Under the pieces are notes generated by a model. It saw only the letters and a list, made by a program, of their open reading frames with translations, searched no databases and was not told where the DNA came from. Source: Egicoccus sp. AB-alg2 (GTDB lineage Bacteria > Actinomycetota > Nitriliruptoria > Nitriliruptorales > Nitriliruptoraceae). Taken from it: DNA of 64,000 bases. Positions 51,565 through 60,547 of this stretch are shown here, one piece after another (position 1 is the stretch's first letter; every line of letters begins with the position of its first letter). The position numbers were made by a program, and so were the translations under genes. Where the stretch lies: the NCBI RefSeq assembly GCF_041821065.1, contig NZ_JBGUAX010000009.1:153133-217132 (forward strand). Direction: 5' to 3'.

Positions 51565-53196
51565 ATGCCCACACCCCCCGCCGCCCCGCCCAGCACCGTC
51601 AGCGCGGTGCCCGCGACCACGTCTCGCGCGGGGTATCGAGGAGTCCGGCCGCACCACAGCGTCGCCCGCGAACACGCCCCGGACTACACGACCGACGCCG
51701 CTCCGGTGCCCGGCCACACCGATCGTGGCGGCGGCGACCTGCGGGTGGCGATCCGGCACGCGGCCGCCGCGATGGAGCGGGTCCGGGTGTTGGCGGCCGA
51801 CCGGGCCGTGACTGGTAACGGGGAGCTGGCCGGGCTGCTGGAACTGCTCGCCACCGCTGACACCTGCCAGGCCGCAGTGGTGGAGCTGGTCGACCGCATC
51901 GAAGACGGCTCGCTGGCCGAACGCCGGGCCGGTCTGCCGTTGGAAGGGCTGCTGGCGTTGCAGTCCAAGACCACGTTCGGGGACCGGCGCTTCCTACACA
52001 CCGTCCGGGACGTGCTCGCCTGTATGCCCAACGTCAAGGCCGCATTCCACGCCGGTGCGCTCGGCTGGGGGCAGATCCGCGCGATCGTATGCGAAGCCGG
52101 CCCGTTGACGGTCGCGCTGCGGGCTGAGTTGGACCAGCGGTTTGCCGATCTCGACGAGCTGGACCGGCTGCAGGCGGACGAGCTGGTCGACCACGTGCGG
52201 GTCGCGGCCGGACGGCTGCGGGAAGACTTGGAGCAGGCCCGCAGCGTCCGGCGGGTGGAGCGGCGCTATCTGCACGTCCAACCCGACCTCGAAGGTGGGG
52301 TGCGTGGCAGTTTCGCGTTCCCGGCCGCCGACGGGGCGTTGATCCGGGAGGCGCTCGAGGCCGCCGCCGGACCGCCGACCGGTGATCGGGACGTGACCCG
52401 CGACGCCCTCGACCCCATGCCGGACGACGCGACCGACGCCGCGAGCCGAAGCGAGGGCACCGACGGCAGCTGCGCCGGCAGGCCGGGCGAAGCCCCCGCC
52501 GGTGGCACTGCAGAGACGGAAGCCGATCACCACGCCTCCGCCAGCGGCCGCGCCGACGCGACCAACGGTGACGGCGACGTGTCGGATCCGCTGGGCGAGG
52601 GGTTCGATCGGCCGCGGGGCCGGCAGTTGGCGGATGCGTTCGTCAAGCTGGCCGAAGTGTTCCTGTCCGGCCACCGGGCCGACGGCACCATGGTGCGTGC
52701 CCGCCCCACGATGACGGTGATCACCGACATCCACGCCCTGGTCGGCGACTCCGAGCAGGCCCGTCGGGCGCGACTGTTGTGGCGGCTGCCAGGCGCGCCG
52801 CCGGCACTCACACCCTTGGCGCTACGACGGCTGGCGGATGACTGCCGGATGCAGTTCGTGCTGACCGACGGGCACGAGGTGCTGGGCATCAGCGCCCCGA
52901 CCGCGTCGATCCCGGCCCGGCTACGTCAGGCGGTGCTGGCCCGCGATCAGGGCTGCCGGTTCCCGGGCTGCCGGATGCCGGCCGCCTGGACCGACCTGCA
53001 CCACGTCATCCCACGCGAACACGGCGGCCACACGGTGTTGCACAACCTGGTCGCGGTCTGCCGCCGGCATCACACCGCCGTCACCGAAGGCCGCTGGCAA
53101 CTCGACATGACCGCCGACGGGACCGTCACCGTCAAACGTGGCCGAAGACGGGCGACCTCCGACCCGCCGCTGCGGCGACAACCGGTCACCGCCTGA
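51565..53196 (+). CDS. DUF222 / HNH-endonuclease protein (REP13E12-like)
   Basis: 543 residues. The N-terminal DUF222 helical domain (MERVRVLAADRAVTGNGELA, FHAGALGWGQIRAIVCEAGP, LVDHVRVAAGRLREDLEQAR) is interrupted by a low-complexity acidic insert (about residues 270-345). An HNH nuclease ends it: CRFPGCRMPAAWTDLHHVIP, then GGHTVLHNLVAVCRRHHTAV. This architecture is that of the repetitive 13E12 family of Actinobacteria, often multi-copy; activity on DNA is presumed. The ATG at 51565 has no ribosome site, but TACCAT ends 7 bases before it, suggesting a leaderless transcript. It follows the repeat block directly. Confidence 0.88.
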   Translation: MPTPPAAPPSTVSAVPATTSRAGYRGVRPHHSVAREHAPDYTTDAAPVPGHTDRGGGDLRVAIRHAAAAMERVRVLAADRAVTGNGELAGLLELLATADTCQAAVVELVDRIEDGSLAERRAGLPLEGLLALQSKTTFGDRRFLHTVRDVLACMPNVKAAFHAGALGWGQIRAIVCEAGPLTVALRAELDQRFADLDELDRLQADELVDHVRVAAGRLREDLEQARSVRRVERRYLHVQPDLEGGVRGSFAFPAADGALIREALEAAAGPPTGDRDVTRDALDPMPDDATDAASRSEGTDGSCAGRPGEAPAGGTAETEADHHASASGRADATNGDGDVSDPLGEGFDRPRGRQLADAFVKLAEVFLSGHRADGTMVRARPTMTVITDIHALVGDSEQARRARLLWRLPGAPPALTPLALRRLADDCRMQFVLTDGHEVLGISAPTASIPARLRQAVLARDQGCRFPGCRMPAAWTDLHHVIPREHGGHTVLHNLVAVCRRHHTAVTEGRWQLDMTADGTVTVKRGRRRATSDPPLRRQPVTA

Positions 53197-53568
53197 CCAA
53201 ACCTGCGGCGACATCCGTCGACCGCCCGACCGAGCCCGAAACGGTAACCGCGGCAACTTTCGATCGCCGGGACGCCCGCACGCCGTGGGTGGCGACGCGA
53301 TCGCCGCCAGCCGCGCCACCTTCAGCAACTTCCGCCTGCCCGAGAGCCCTCGGGCAGGCGGCATTGCCTTGGCTCGGGACGCCTGGTGGGGCATTGCTAC
53401 CGCGGGCCAGGCCTGGGCTCCGCACGACTGACCGGGTCTCCCCCGCTCCTCCACCCCGAGGCGGGATCCTCCGGACCCAGCGAGATGGTCGGCGAAGGCG
53501 CGCTCAAGTCACTCTCAAGTCCGCCGTGCGACACCTCTTTCGACACCCACGACCAAGAGGTGACCGAC
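53197..53568. other. 372-bp gene-free region
   Basis: No supported gene. It contains a strong hairpin (listed separately) and nothing else that I recognise; the short frames here lack ribosome sites and family motifs. Confidence 0.5.
53333..53360 (+). terminator. Perfect 12-bp hairpin downstream of DUF222-HNH
   Basis: CGCCTGCCCGAG (53333-53344) pairs with CTCGGGCAGGCG (53349-53360) around an AGCC tetraloop, followed by GCATTGCCTT. It sits 137 bp after the DUF222 stop. Confidence 0.65.
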
Positions 53569-54393
53569 ATGGACCGCACACCCTACGAGCCCTCGCCCCA
53601 CCGGATCACCGACGACACCTGGCTGATCCCGCACACCGTCGAAGCCGAGCCTGGCGCCTACCTGCCCGTCAGCAGCCTGCTGATCCGCGGCGAGCAGCCG
53701 ATCGTCGTCGACACCGGCGCGCCGGTGCACCGCCAGACCTGGTTCGAGCAGATCTTCTCGCTGGTCGACCCCGAGGAGATTCGCTGGATCTTCCTGTCCC
53801 ACGACGACGGCGACCACAAGGGCAACCTGCACGAGTTGTTGGACCTGGCGCCCAACGCGACCCTGGTCGCCTGCGCCTTCCTCGACGAACGCGAGGCCCT
53901 GGAACGGCCGCTCCCCCAGCACCGACAGCGCTGGCTCGAGGACGGCGACACGCTGGATGCCGGCGACCGCCAGCTACGGCTCGTCACGCCGCCGATCTTC
54001 GACGGGCCGACCACCCGAGGGCTGTTCGACGAGCGCAGCGGTGTGCTCTGGGCCGTCGACGCCTTCGCGGCGCTGCTCACCGGCGACGGCTACGAGGCCG
54101 GCGACGTGACGCCCGAGGTGTACGACGACACCTTCCACGCGTTCAACAGCATGATCTCGCCGTGGCACCAGTGGCTGGACCCGGTGCGCTACGCCCGCCA
54201 CGTCGACACGATCGCCGGCCTGCGTCCGAGCGTGGTCACCTCCTCGCACGGCCCGGTGCTGCGCGGCGGCGCGATCCCCGACGCCTTCCGTCGCGTGAAG
54301 CAGTTGGCCGGACAGCCACGCGTGCAGCCGCCGGGACAGGAGCTGCTCGACGAACTCATCGAGGCCACCGTGCTGGCCGGAGCGGCCGGATGA
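53569..54393 (+). CDS. MBL-fold metallohydrolase (ODP/flavodiiron-like domain)
   Basis: 274 residues. ITDDTWLIPHTVEAEPGAYL and IVVDTGAPVHRQTWFE open a metallo-beta-lactamase fold. The metal motif is SHDDGDHKGN: His, Asp and His are there but HxHxDH is altered to HDDGDH, as in oxygen-binding ODP domains of flavodiiron proteins. SSHGPVL gives a distal His. No flavodoxin domain follows. ATG at 53569; an in-frame GTG at 53560 is also possible. It may sense or reduce oxygen/NO, or be an atypical hydrolase. Confidence 0.82.
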   Translation: MDRTPYEPSPHRITDDTWLIPHTVEAEPGAYLPVSSLLIRGEQPIVVDTGAPVHRQTWFEQIFSLVDPEEIRWIFLSHDDGDHKGNLHELLDLAPNATLVACAFLDEREALERPLPQHRQRWLEDGDTLDAGDRQLRLVTPPIFDGPTTRGLFDERSGVLWAVDAFAALLTGDGYEAGDVTPEVYDDTFHAFNSMISPWHQWLDPVRYARHVDTIAGLRPSVVTSSHGPVLRGGAIPDAFRRVKQLAGQPRVQPPGQELLDELIEATVLAGAAG

Positions 54394-54445
54394 ACCGATC
54401 CTGACCGAGCGGGGGCGCCCGACGGGTCGCCTCGCCTCGGCGGCT

Positions 54446-54778
54446 TCAGCCGCGGCGGTCGACGGCGAGCTCTCCCAACTCCGACCAGTCGTCCTGGTCG
54501 ACCCCGACGCTGACGATCCGCGGCGTCTCGACGAGGTGGGGCGGAAGGTTTTCCTGCGCCGCCTTGAAGTGGTCCGACTGGACGTGCGCGGCTCCGGCGT
54601 CCCCATCCCGGAAGGCCTCGACCAGGACGTACTCGTTCGGGTCGTCGATGCTACGCGACCAGTCGAACCACAGGCACCCGGGTTCCGCCCGGGTGGCCTC
54701 GGTGAACTCGCGAGCGATCTCCGGCCACGCGTCGGCGTCCTCGGGCTTCACTCGGAACTTCGCGGTGATGAAGATCAT
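54446..54778 (-). CDS. ABM-family monooxygenase-like protein
   Basis: 110 residues with the antibiotic biosynthesis monooxygenase dimeric beta-barrel: MIFITAKFRVKPEDADAWPE, AREFTEATRAEPGCLWFDWS, EYVLVEAFRDGDAGAAHVQS and HFKAAQENLPPHLVETP. These cofactor-free or haem-linked small proteins have varied substrates. ATG at 54778 follows GGGAG by 7 bases. Not linked to neighbours. Confidence 0.88.
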   Translation of the reverse strand: MIFITAKFRVKPEDADAWPEIAREFTEATRAEPGCLWFDWSRSIDDPNEYVLVEAFRDGDAGAAHVQSDHFKAAQENLPPHLVETPRIVSVGVDQDDWSELGELAVDRRG

Positions 54779-54923
54779 GGTCGGGCTCCCGCCGCTGGTG
54801 GAACGTCGTCGGTGTCGGACGCGGCAGCGTAGGAACGGCACGGTGGCTCCCTCCCGCCAGTGCCTCGGCCGTCCGAACGCGCCGCGGCGAGCCGGCCGAC
54901 GCCGCGAGGCGGCGTCCCACCGG

Positions 54924-55742
54924 TCACGCGATCATGGGCCCGTCGTCTTCGGTGACCGCCTCCTGCACCAGGACGTCGGCGAGGACGCCGTAGTGGTCCG
55001 ACACGACCCGGTGGTCGAGGCCGGTCAGGACCACTCGGGCGTCGACCACCTCGAGGTCCTCGCCCACCAGCACGTGGTCGACCCGGCGGCCCAACAACCA
55101 CGGCTGCCGGGCGAACGGGTTGCCGAACGCGAACGTGGCGGGCGCGTCCTCACCCGTGACGTCGAACACGTCGGTGAGGGCGCTGTCGGGCGGGAACGGC
55201 GCCACCAGCGCCCTCAGCGCCCGCGAACGCCGCGTCGCGTTGAGGTCGCCGAGCAGCACCTTCGGGCCCGGGTCCGACGCCAACACGTGACGGATCGTGC
55301 GGGCCTGCTCGAGCCGGACCCCGCCGTGGCGCCGCCGCCAGGTCAGGTGCGTGTTGGCGACCAGCAGCGGTCCCGGCGGCAGGTCGACCACCACCCGCTG
55401 CAGCTGCCGAGGCATGTCGACGTTCTCGCCGGGCAGGGCCACCGGCTTCAGCGGCTCCATCGGCCAGCGGGTCAGGACGGCGAGCCCCTCCTCGTCGCCG
55501 TCACGCCGCCACGACCGCGTGAAACGCACGTGGGTGAACCCGGCCGCCTCGGCCAGCGGGACGCACTGCGGCCGGCCCCGCAACGGCCGGACCTCCTGCA
55601 GCGCGACGACGTCGGGGCGGATGACGTCGAGGTACGAGACGAGGTCGGCCATGCGCCGCTCGACGGGACCGTTGGTGCCCCACAGGTTCAGGGTGAGCAG
55701 CCGGACGCTGCCGGGCATGCGGTCCCGCGCCGGCGCCATCAT
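54924..55742 (-). CDS. Endonuclease/exonuclease/phosphatase-family hydrolase
   Basis: 272 residues of the EEP superfamily. RLLTLNLWGTNGPVERRMAD, VVALQEVRPLRGRPQ (metal Glu), LLVANTHLTWRRR, VLLGDLNATRRS (Asp/Asn), RVDHVLVGED and VVSDHYGVLADV (Asp-His pair) give a complete active site. Substrates in this family include DNA, RNA and phosphoesters of lipids. The ATG at 55742 shares its first base with the stop of the upstream GTPase gene (TGATG), so translation should be coupled. Alternative starts: GTG 55745 or ATG 55718. Confidence 0.87.
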   Translation of the reverse strand: MMAPARDRMPGSVRLLTLNLWGTNGPVERRMADLVSYLDVIRPDVVALQEVRPLRGRPQCVPLAEAAGFTHVRFTRSWRRDGDEEGLAVLTRWPMEPLKPVALPGENVDMPRQLQRVVVDLPPGPLLVANTHLTWRRRHGGVRLEQARTIRHVLASDPGPKVLLGDLNATRRSRALRALVAPFPPDSALTDVFDVTGEDAPATFAFGNPFARQPWLLGRRVDHVLVGEDLEVVDARVVLTGLDHRVVSDHYGVLADVLVQEAVTEDDGPMIA

Positions 55743-57334
55743 CACCCGGATCGTCCGAGCGTCGCGATGGCGTCGCGCAGACGCCGCTGGTCGTCGAGCT
55801 CCTGACGTACCGGCGCGAGCAGGTCCCGGTCGACCGCCGCGCGCAGCGCCTGCTCGATGCGGCGCCGGACCGCACCGGCGTGGCGGCGTGCACCGACCCG
55901 CGCCGACAGTCGGGAGACCACCCCCAGCAACAGCCGTCCCAGCAGGCCGCCCAGCAGCAGGGCGGTGGGCCAAGGGACCTCGCCGACCGCGTATGGCAGC
56001 GGCGGTTCCGGCAGGCGCAGCCAGTCGATGACCGCCAGGGCGATCAGCCAGAACAGGCCGGCGAGGGCCACCACCTCGGCGACCGTCCGCAGACCGGCCA
56101 TCGCCGACCACCACCGTCTACGGGTCGGGACGAGTTCCGCGGTCGCGACGGCGTCGGTCAGCGCGGGCGCGGCCTGCGTCGCCGCCCGGCGCACGGCCCG
56201 GTCGAGCGCGTCGTGGGTGCGCCCGACCGTCGCGCCGACGTCCAGCGCCCGCAGCAACGCCGTCTCCACGCCTTCGACGGTGCTGGCCCGTGGCGGCGGC
56301 TCGGCCGCCGCGGCGGTGGTGCGGCCGATCCAGCCGCCGGTCACGGCCCGCACCGGCGCCCGGACGGCGCGGCCCAACGGCGAGCGCATCCGTCGTGCCG
56401 CCTCCCGCCGGTACAGACCGGCGGCCTCGGCCGCGGCTCGGTGCCCGTCGACCGCGACCAACACCTCGTCGAGCAGGTCGTCGACCTGCGGGTCGGCCTG
56501 CGGCGCCGCATCCAGCCGTGCCGCCGCCCGCCGGCCCAGCACGTGCGCGTCGGCCACCAGCCGCGCGGTCGCCGCGGTGCGGCGCGCCGCGATGTCGTGC
56601 AGGGCGTCGCGCAGCGCGTCCACCCCGTCGCCCGTCCGTGCCGAGGTGGTGAGCACGCGCGCCTCGGGGTGCCCGCCGGCGGCCAACCGCTCGCGCAGGT
56701 CGGCCCGGCACACCTCGACGTCCTCCGGCCGCAGTTCGTCGACGCGGTTGAGCACGACCAGCAGCACGTCCGCGTGGGCGGTCAACGACGCCAGGGGGCC
56801 GCCGTGCGCGTCGTCGCGTGCGTACTTGACCGGGTCGACCACCCACGCGACCACGTCGACGCGCCCGGCCAGCCGCGCCGCGGTGCGGCGATGGTCCTCG
56901 ACGACCGAATCGTGGTCGGGCAGGTCGAGCAGCACCAGCCCGTCCGGCAGGTCGTCGCCCACCTCGGCGCGGGCCGGGACCTCGAGCCAGTCCAGCAACG
57001 CGATGGTCTCCGGCGTGTGGGTCCGCACCGCGGCGAGCGTGGTGGCGGTGGTGGGCCGGCGCACCCCCTCGGCCGTGACGGTGTGCCCTAACAGCGCGTT
57101 CACCAGGGCGGACTTGCCGACCCCGGTGCCGCCCGCCAGCGCCGCCACGGTCAGGCCCTCGCCCCGGGCCAGACGCTCGTCCAGTCGGCGCCGCAGGGCG
57201 ACGGCATCGGTGACCGTCGGCTCGTCGACGCGGCCCGGCCCGAGTGCGACGACCGTGTCGAGGGCGTCGGCCACCTCACCCGGCCCGCTGCCGGCGGGGC
57301 GCCGGCGACCACGCGTGCGGCGGGGGCCGGTCAC
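55742..57334 (-). CDS. Membrane-associated dynamin-like GTPase (second of pair)
   Basis: 530 residues. P-loop GGTGVGKSALVNALLGHTVT, switch I PTTATT, G3 LDLPDHDS and G4 VVLNRVDEL define a TRAFAC/dynamin-like GTPase. The C-terminal half is helical with two adjacent hydrophobic segments (AEVVALAGLFWLIALAVIDW and WPTALLLGGLLGRLLLGVVS) that would form a membrane hairpin. The GTG start overlaps the previous stop (GTGA). With its partner it recalls Streptomyces DynA/DynB and mycobacterial IniA/IniC, which act at membranes during septation or stress. Confidence 0.85.
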   Translation of the reverse strand: MTGPRRTRGRRRPAGSGPGEVADALDTVVALGPGRVDEPTVTDAVALRRRLDERLARGEGLTVAALAGGTGVGKSALVNALLGHTVTAEGVRRPTTATTLAAVRTHTPETIALLDWLEVPARAEVGDDLPDGLVLLDLPDHDSVVEDHRRTAARLAGRVDVVAWVVDPVKYARDDAHGGPLASLTAHADVLLVVLNRVDELRPEDVEVCRADLRERLAAGGHPEARVLTTSARTGDGVDALRDALHDIAARRTAATARLVADAHVLGRRAAARLDAAPQADPQVDDLLDEVLVAVDGHRAAAEAAGLYRREAARRMRSPLGRAVRAPVRAVTGGWIGRTTAAAAEPPPRASTVEGVETALLRALDVGATVGRTHDALDRAVRRAATQAAPALTDAVATAELVPTRRRWWSAMAGLRTVAEVVALAGLFWLIALAVIDWLRLPEPPLPYAVGEVPWPTALLLGGLLGRLLLGVVSRLSARVGARRHAGAVRRRIEQALRAAVDRDLLAPVRQELDDQRRLRDAIATLGRSG

Positions 57335-59025
57335 GTCCGTCGTCCGGCGACGGCCCGGACGGCGGCCGCGGCCGCCGGGTCGGGTCGGGACGCGTCGACC
57401 ACCAGGTCGTACCGCCGACGGTCCTGGTCGATCAGTTCGCCCACCCGTTGCTCGAGGTCGCTGCGGGCATCGGCCAGGAGGTTGCGGAGGTTCTGTTCGC
57501 CGAAGAGCCGGACCAGCAGCGCCTGGCTCCCGGCACTGGCCAGGGCGGCGATGCCCAGTTCACCGCCGGTCAGCCCGCCGCTGACGGTGAACACGACCAG
57601 GATCGCACCGGTCGCGACCGCGTTCAGGGCCGTGGACCAGACCCGGGCCTGCACACGCCGGTCGGCACCGACCGTGGCGACCTGCTCGGCCACGTACTCG
57701 CCCCAGGCGTCGACGGCCGCGCGGACCCGGTGCCGGCGCTGGTCGTCCTCACGCCGCAGCGCCGGCTGGTGGTCGAGCAGGTCGCGGCCGACCGGGTCGG
57801 CCTCGAAACGGCGGCGCGCGTCCCAGCTGGCCCGCTCCAGCAGCCGCACGATCGTCTCCGTCAGCGTGTCGGCCACCTCGGCGCGGACCTGCCGGGGGCT
57901 GGCGGTCTCGCCGTCGGTGGTGCCCAGCATCTCGCGGACCATCTCGCGTACGCGGGCGGCGGCGGTCTGGATGCGCAGCATCGCCTCGCCGCCGCCGACC
58001 AGGTCCCGCCAGCGGGCCAGCACGTCGGCCCGCAGCGGGATGCCGCGTTCCAGTTCCGTGGCCAGTTCGGCCGGCACCCGGGCGTAGGCCTGGTCGACGG
58101 CCAGGACCAGCCGCTCGGCCGCGGCGTCCTCCGCCTCCAGCGCCGCAACGAACGGCGCCAGCTCCTGGGGGACGGCCGCCCGCAGCCCCGCGAGCGCACG
58201 GCGGCGCACCTCGGCGCGGGCGTCGTCGGCGGCCAGCTCCGCCAGCCACGTGCGCAGCGGCGCGACGTCCTGCTCGCCGACGTGCTCGTCGACGACCTGC
58301 GTGGCCGGGACGTGCAGCAGCGCCGACACCTCGACGTGCTCGGACGCGAGCAGGCGCGCGACGTCGTCGACCACTTCGGCGCGGTCACGGTCGGGCACCT
58401 GCGTGACCACGACGCCCGTCAGCACCTGCCGGTCGCGGGCCAGGCGCAGGTAGCGGGCGCCGGCCTCGTCGGCGTAGGTGCGGGCGGTCACGAACCACAG
58501 CCACGCGTCGGCCACGTCCAGGACGTCCTCGGCCAGACGCCGGTTGGCGGTCTCCACGGAGTCGACGTCGGGGGTGTCGACCAGCGCCAGTCCGGGTGGC
58601 AGCCCCCGGGTGGTGCGCAGGACCAGCCGCCGGCCGCCGCCGGCGCCGTCGTCCCCGTGCACCCGGGGCAGGTGCGGCAACAGCGGCGAGGCCGCCAGAC
58701 GGTCGGCGTCGTCGGGATGGCAGACCAGGACGGGCGCGTGCGTCGTCGGGCGCACGACGCCGGTGGCGGCCACCCGTTCACGTGCGAGGGTGTTGACCGT
58801 CGTGGACTTGCCGGCGCCCGTGCCGCCCGCGACGACCACCAGCAGCGGCGCGTCCGGGTCGGCGGTGCGGGCCACGGTCGCGCGCAGCAGACGGGCGGTG
58901 GCGCGTGCCTCCTGCCGGAGGCCGTCGGCCGCGTCCGCGCTGAGGTCGAAGCGCAGGTCGTCGAGGTGCGCGGCGAGGGCGTCGAGGCGCGCGGCCTCGT
59001 CCATCGCCCTCGGCTCGACGGTCAC
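57331..59025 (-). CDS. Membrane-associated dynamin-like GTPase (first of pair)
   Basis: 564 residues. P-loop VVVAGGTGAGKSTTVNTLAR, switch I PTTHAPVLVCHPDD, G3 LVDTPDVDS and G4-like VVVTQVPDRDRAE. A long alpha-helical stalk follows, with a hydrophobic segment AVATGAILVVFTVSGGLTGG and a Gly/Ala-rich second segment near the end. G4 reads TQVPDRD, not NKxD, which weakens guanine specificity. I took GTG 59025 after AAGGGGG; ATG 59004 is an alternative. First of three overlapping genes with the second GTPase and the EEP protein. Confidence 0.85.
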   Translation of the reverse strand: MTVEPRAMDEAARLDALAAHLDDLRFDLSADAADGLRQEARATARLLRATVARTADPDAPLLVVVAGGTGAGKSTTVNTLARERVAATGVVRPTTHAPVLVCHPDDADRLAASPLLPHLPRVHGDDGAGGGRRLVLRTTRGLPPGLALVDTPDVDSVETANRRLAEDVLDVADAWLWFVTARTYADEAGARYLRLARDRQVLTGVVVTQVPDRDRAEVVDDVARLLASEHVEVSALLHVPATQVVDEHVGEQDVAPLRTWLAELAADDARAEVRRRALAGLRAAVPQELAPFVAALEAEDAAAERLVLAVDQAYARVPAELATELERGIPLRADVLARWRDLVGGGEAMLRIQTAAARVREMVREMLGTTDGETASPRQVRAEVADTLTETIVRLLERASWDARRRFEADPVGRDLLDHQPALRREDDQRRHRVRAAVDAWGEYVAEQVATVGADRRVQARVWSTALNAVATGAILVVFTVSGGLTGGELGIAALASAGSQALLVRLFGEQNLRNLLADARSDLEQRVGELIDQDRRRYDLVVDASRPDPAAAAAVRAVAGRRT

Positions 59026-59131
59026 CGGTCCCCCTTCGGTGCGTGTCGGCAGCGACCGTAACGCCACGCGCGCCGTCGGACGTGCACCGGCACCCCGCCG
59101 ACGGCGCACCCCGCGCGCGCCGCGCCCGGCG

Positions 59132-60454
59132 TCAGGGCTCGCCGGCCCCGTCGACGCTCGCCGTCTCGGGGGCCGCGTCGAAGTCGGCCATCGCGTCGGG
59201 GATCAGGCCCTCCAGGGCGTCCTCGGCCTCGGCGGGCGTCACCCGCCGTTCCTCGGGCTCGAAGCGCAGCACCGTGTCGACGTAGCTGCGGGCCGCGTCC
59301 CACAGTCCGGCGTCGGCGCCCTTGAGCTCGGACAGGTGGTGCCAGTGGTCGATCACCTCGTGGAACAGCTCGGCGGGCTCGCGTTTGCCGCGCAGGTCCT
59401 CGGGGACCATCGCGACGATCGGGTCGAACGACTTCTCGATCCAGCGGCGGGCGATCACGCCCTCGGGGAGCTGGCGGCCCTCCTCGGCCTGCAGCCAGGC
59501 GCCGAAGTTGTGGATGTCGTTGAGCAGGCGGCGCGCCTGGTTCTCCTGCACGTCCAGGCCGGTCAGGTCGCGCAGGATGCGCCGGTAGCGGCCCGGCTCC
59601 AGCACCGACGTCTTCAACACCATGCGGGTGAGGCCGGGGTCGACGCTGTCCTGGACCAGCTCGAGCTCCTCGACGTCGTAGCCGAGCTCGTTGATCCGCC
59701 GCAGACGGTCGTGGATGCGGTAGCGCTCGTCGTCGCTGAACAGCTCGTCACGGGTCAACTCGGCCCACAGGTTGTCGTAGCGCTCCTGGAGCTCGGCCCC
59801 GAGCTCGAAGGGGTCCAGGTCGGCGGACAGCACGCCGGCGGCCTGCAGGTCCAGGAGCTCGCCGCCGCACTTCTCGATGGCCAATTCCACGTCCATCCGG
59901 CGCTGGCCGGCGGACAGGTCGTCGTAGAGCTCGCCCGTCTCCGTGTCCACGACGTAGGCCGACAGCCGGCCGGCGTCGCGGCGGAACAGGGTGTTCGACA
60001 GCGAGCAGTCGCCCCACAGGAAGCCCTGCAGGTGGATGCGGACCAGCAGGTGCACGAGGGCGTCCACCATCGGCTCGCGGATGCGGCGGTGCTCCTGGCG
60101 CAGGAACAGCAGCCGGTAGGGCACGGAGAACTCGAGGTGCTCGGTGATGAGCACGGCCTCCAGCGGCGCGCCGTCGGGGGTCTCGCGTCGGCTGACCACG
60201 CCGACGACGTCCACCACGGGCACCCCTTCGGCCTTGAGGTGGCGCAGGAACCGCCATTCGCGGTCGGCGAAGCGGCGCGGCAGTTCCTTCAGGTGGTACA
60301 GGCGGTCCTCGTACTTGACCGTGCGCACGACGTGACGGTGGATGCCCATGGGCATCTCGACCAGGCGCGGCGACTCCCATTCGGCCAGCGGCTGGTTCCA
60401 GGGCAGGTCGAGGAAGTCCGGGTGGCCGGTCCGTGCGGTGAGCTGGAAACGCAA
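59132..60454 (-). CDS. DUF4032 protein with kinase-like domain
   Basis: 440 residues. WESPRLVEMPMGIHRHVVRT, VKYEDRLYHLKELPRRFADR and EWRFLRHLKAEGVPVVDVVG are the N-lobe of an LPS-kinase/RIO-like fold; HLQGFLWGDCSLSNTLFRRD supplies the catalytic Asp and metal Asn and AYVVDTETGELYDD the second Asp. The C-terminal half is DUF4032. The TTG start at 60454 is the only one compatible with the fold. It lies 93 bp after the ABC operon on the same strand, so it is probably co-transcribed. Phosphorylation of a small sugar or protein is possible. Confidence 0.84.
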   Translation of the reverse strand: MRFQLTARTGHPDFLDLPWNQPLAEWESPRLVEMPMGIHRHVVRTVKYEDRLYHLKELPRRFADREWRFLRHLKAEGVPVVDVVGVVSRRETPDGAPLEAVLITEHLEFSVPYRLLFLRQEHRRIREPMVDALVHLLVRIHLQGFLWGDCSLSNTLFRRDAGRLSAYVVDTETGELYDDLSAGQRRMDVELAIEKCGGELLDLQAAGVLSADLDPFELGAELQERYDNLWAELTRDELFSDDERYRIHDRLRRINELGYDVEELELVQDSVDPGLTRMVLKTSVLEPGRYRRILRDLTGLDVQENQARRLLNDIHNFGAWLQAEEGRQLPEGVIARRWIEKSFDPIVAMVPEDLRGKREPAELFHEVIDHWHHLSELKGADAGLWDAARSYVDTVLRFEPEERRVTPAEAEDALEGLIPDAMADFDAAPETASVDGAGEP

Positions 60455-60547
60455 CGGTACGGCGCTTTCTGGCGGCGGATGGGTGCGGGTTTCGGCAGGG
60501 CCGGGCCGCAGGACGCAACCGCCCCGCGGTCTGGCCGAGCGACAGTT

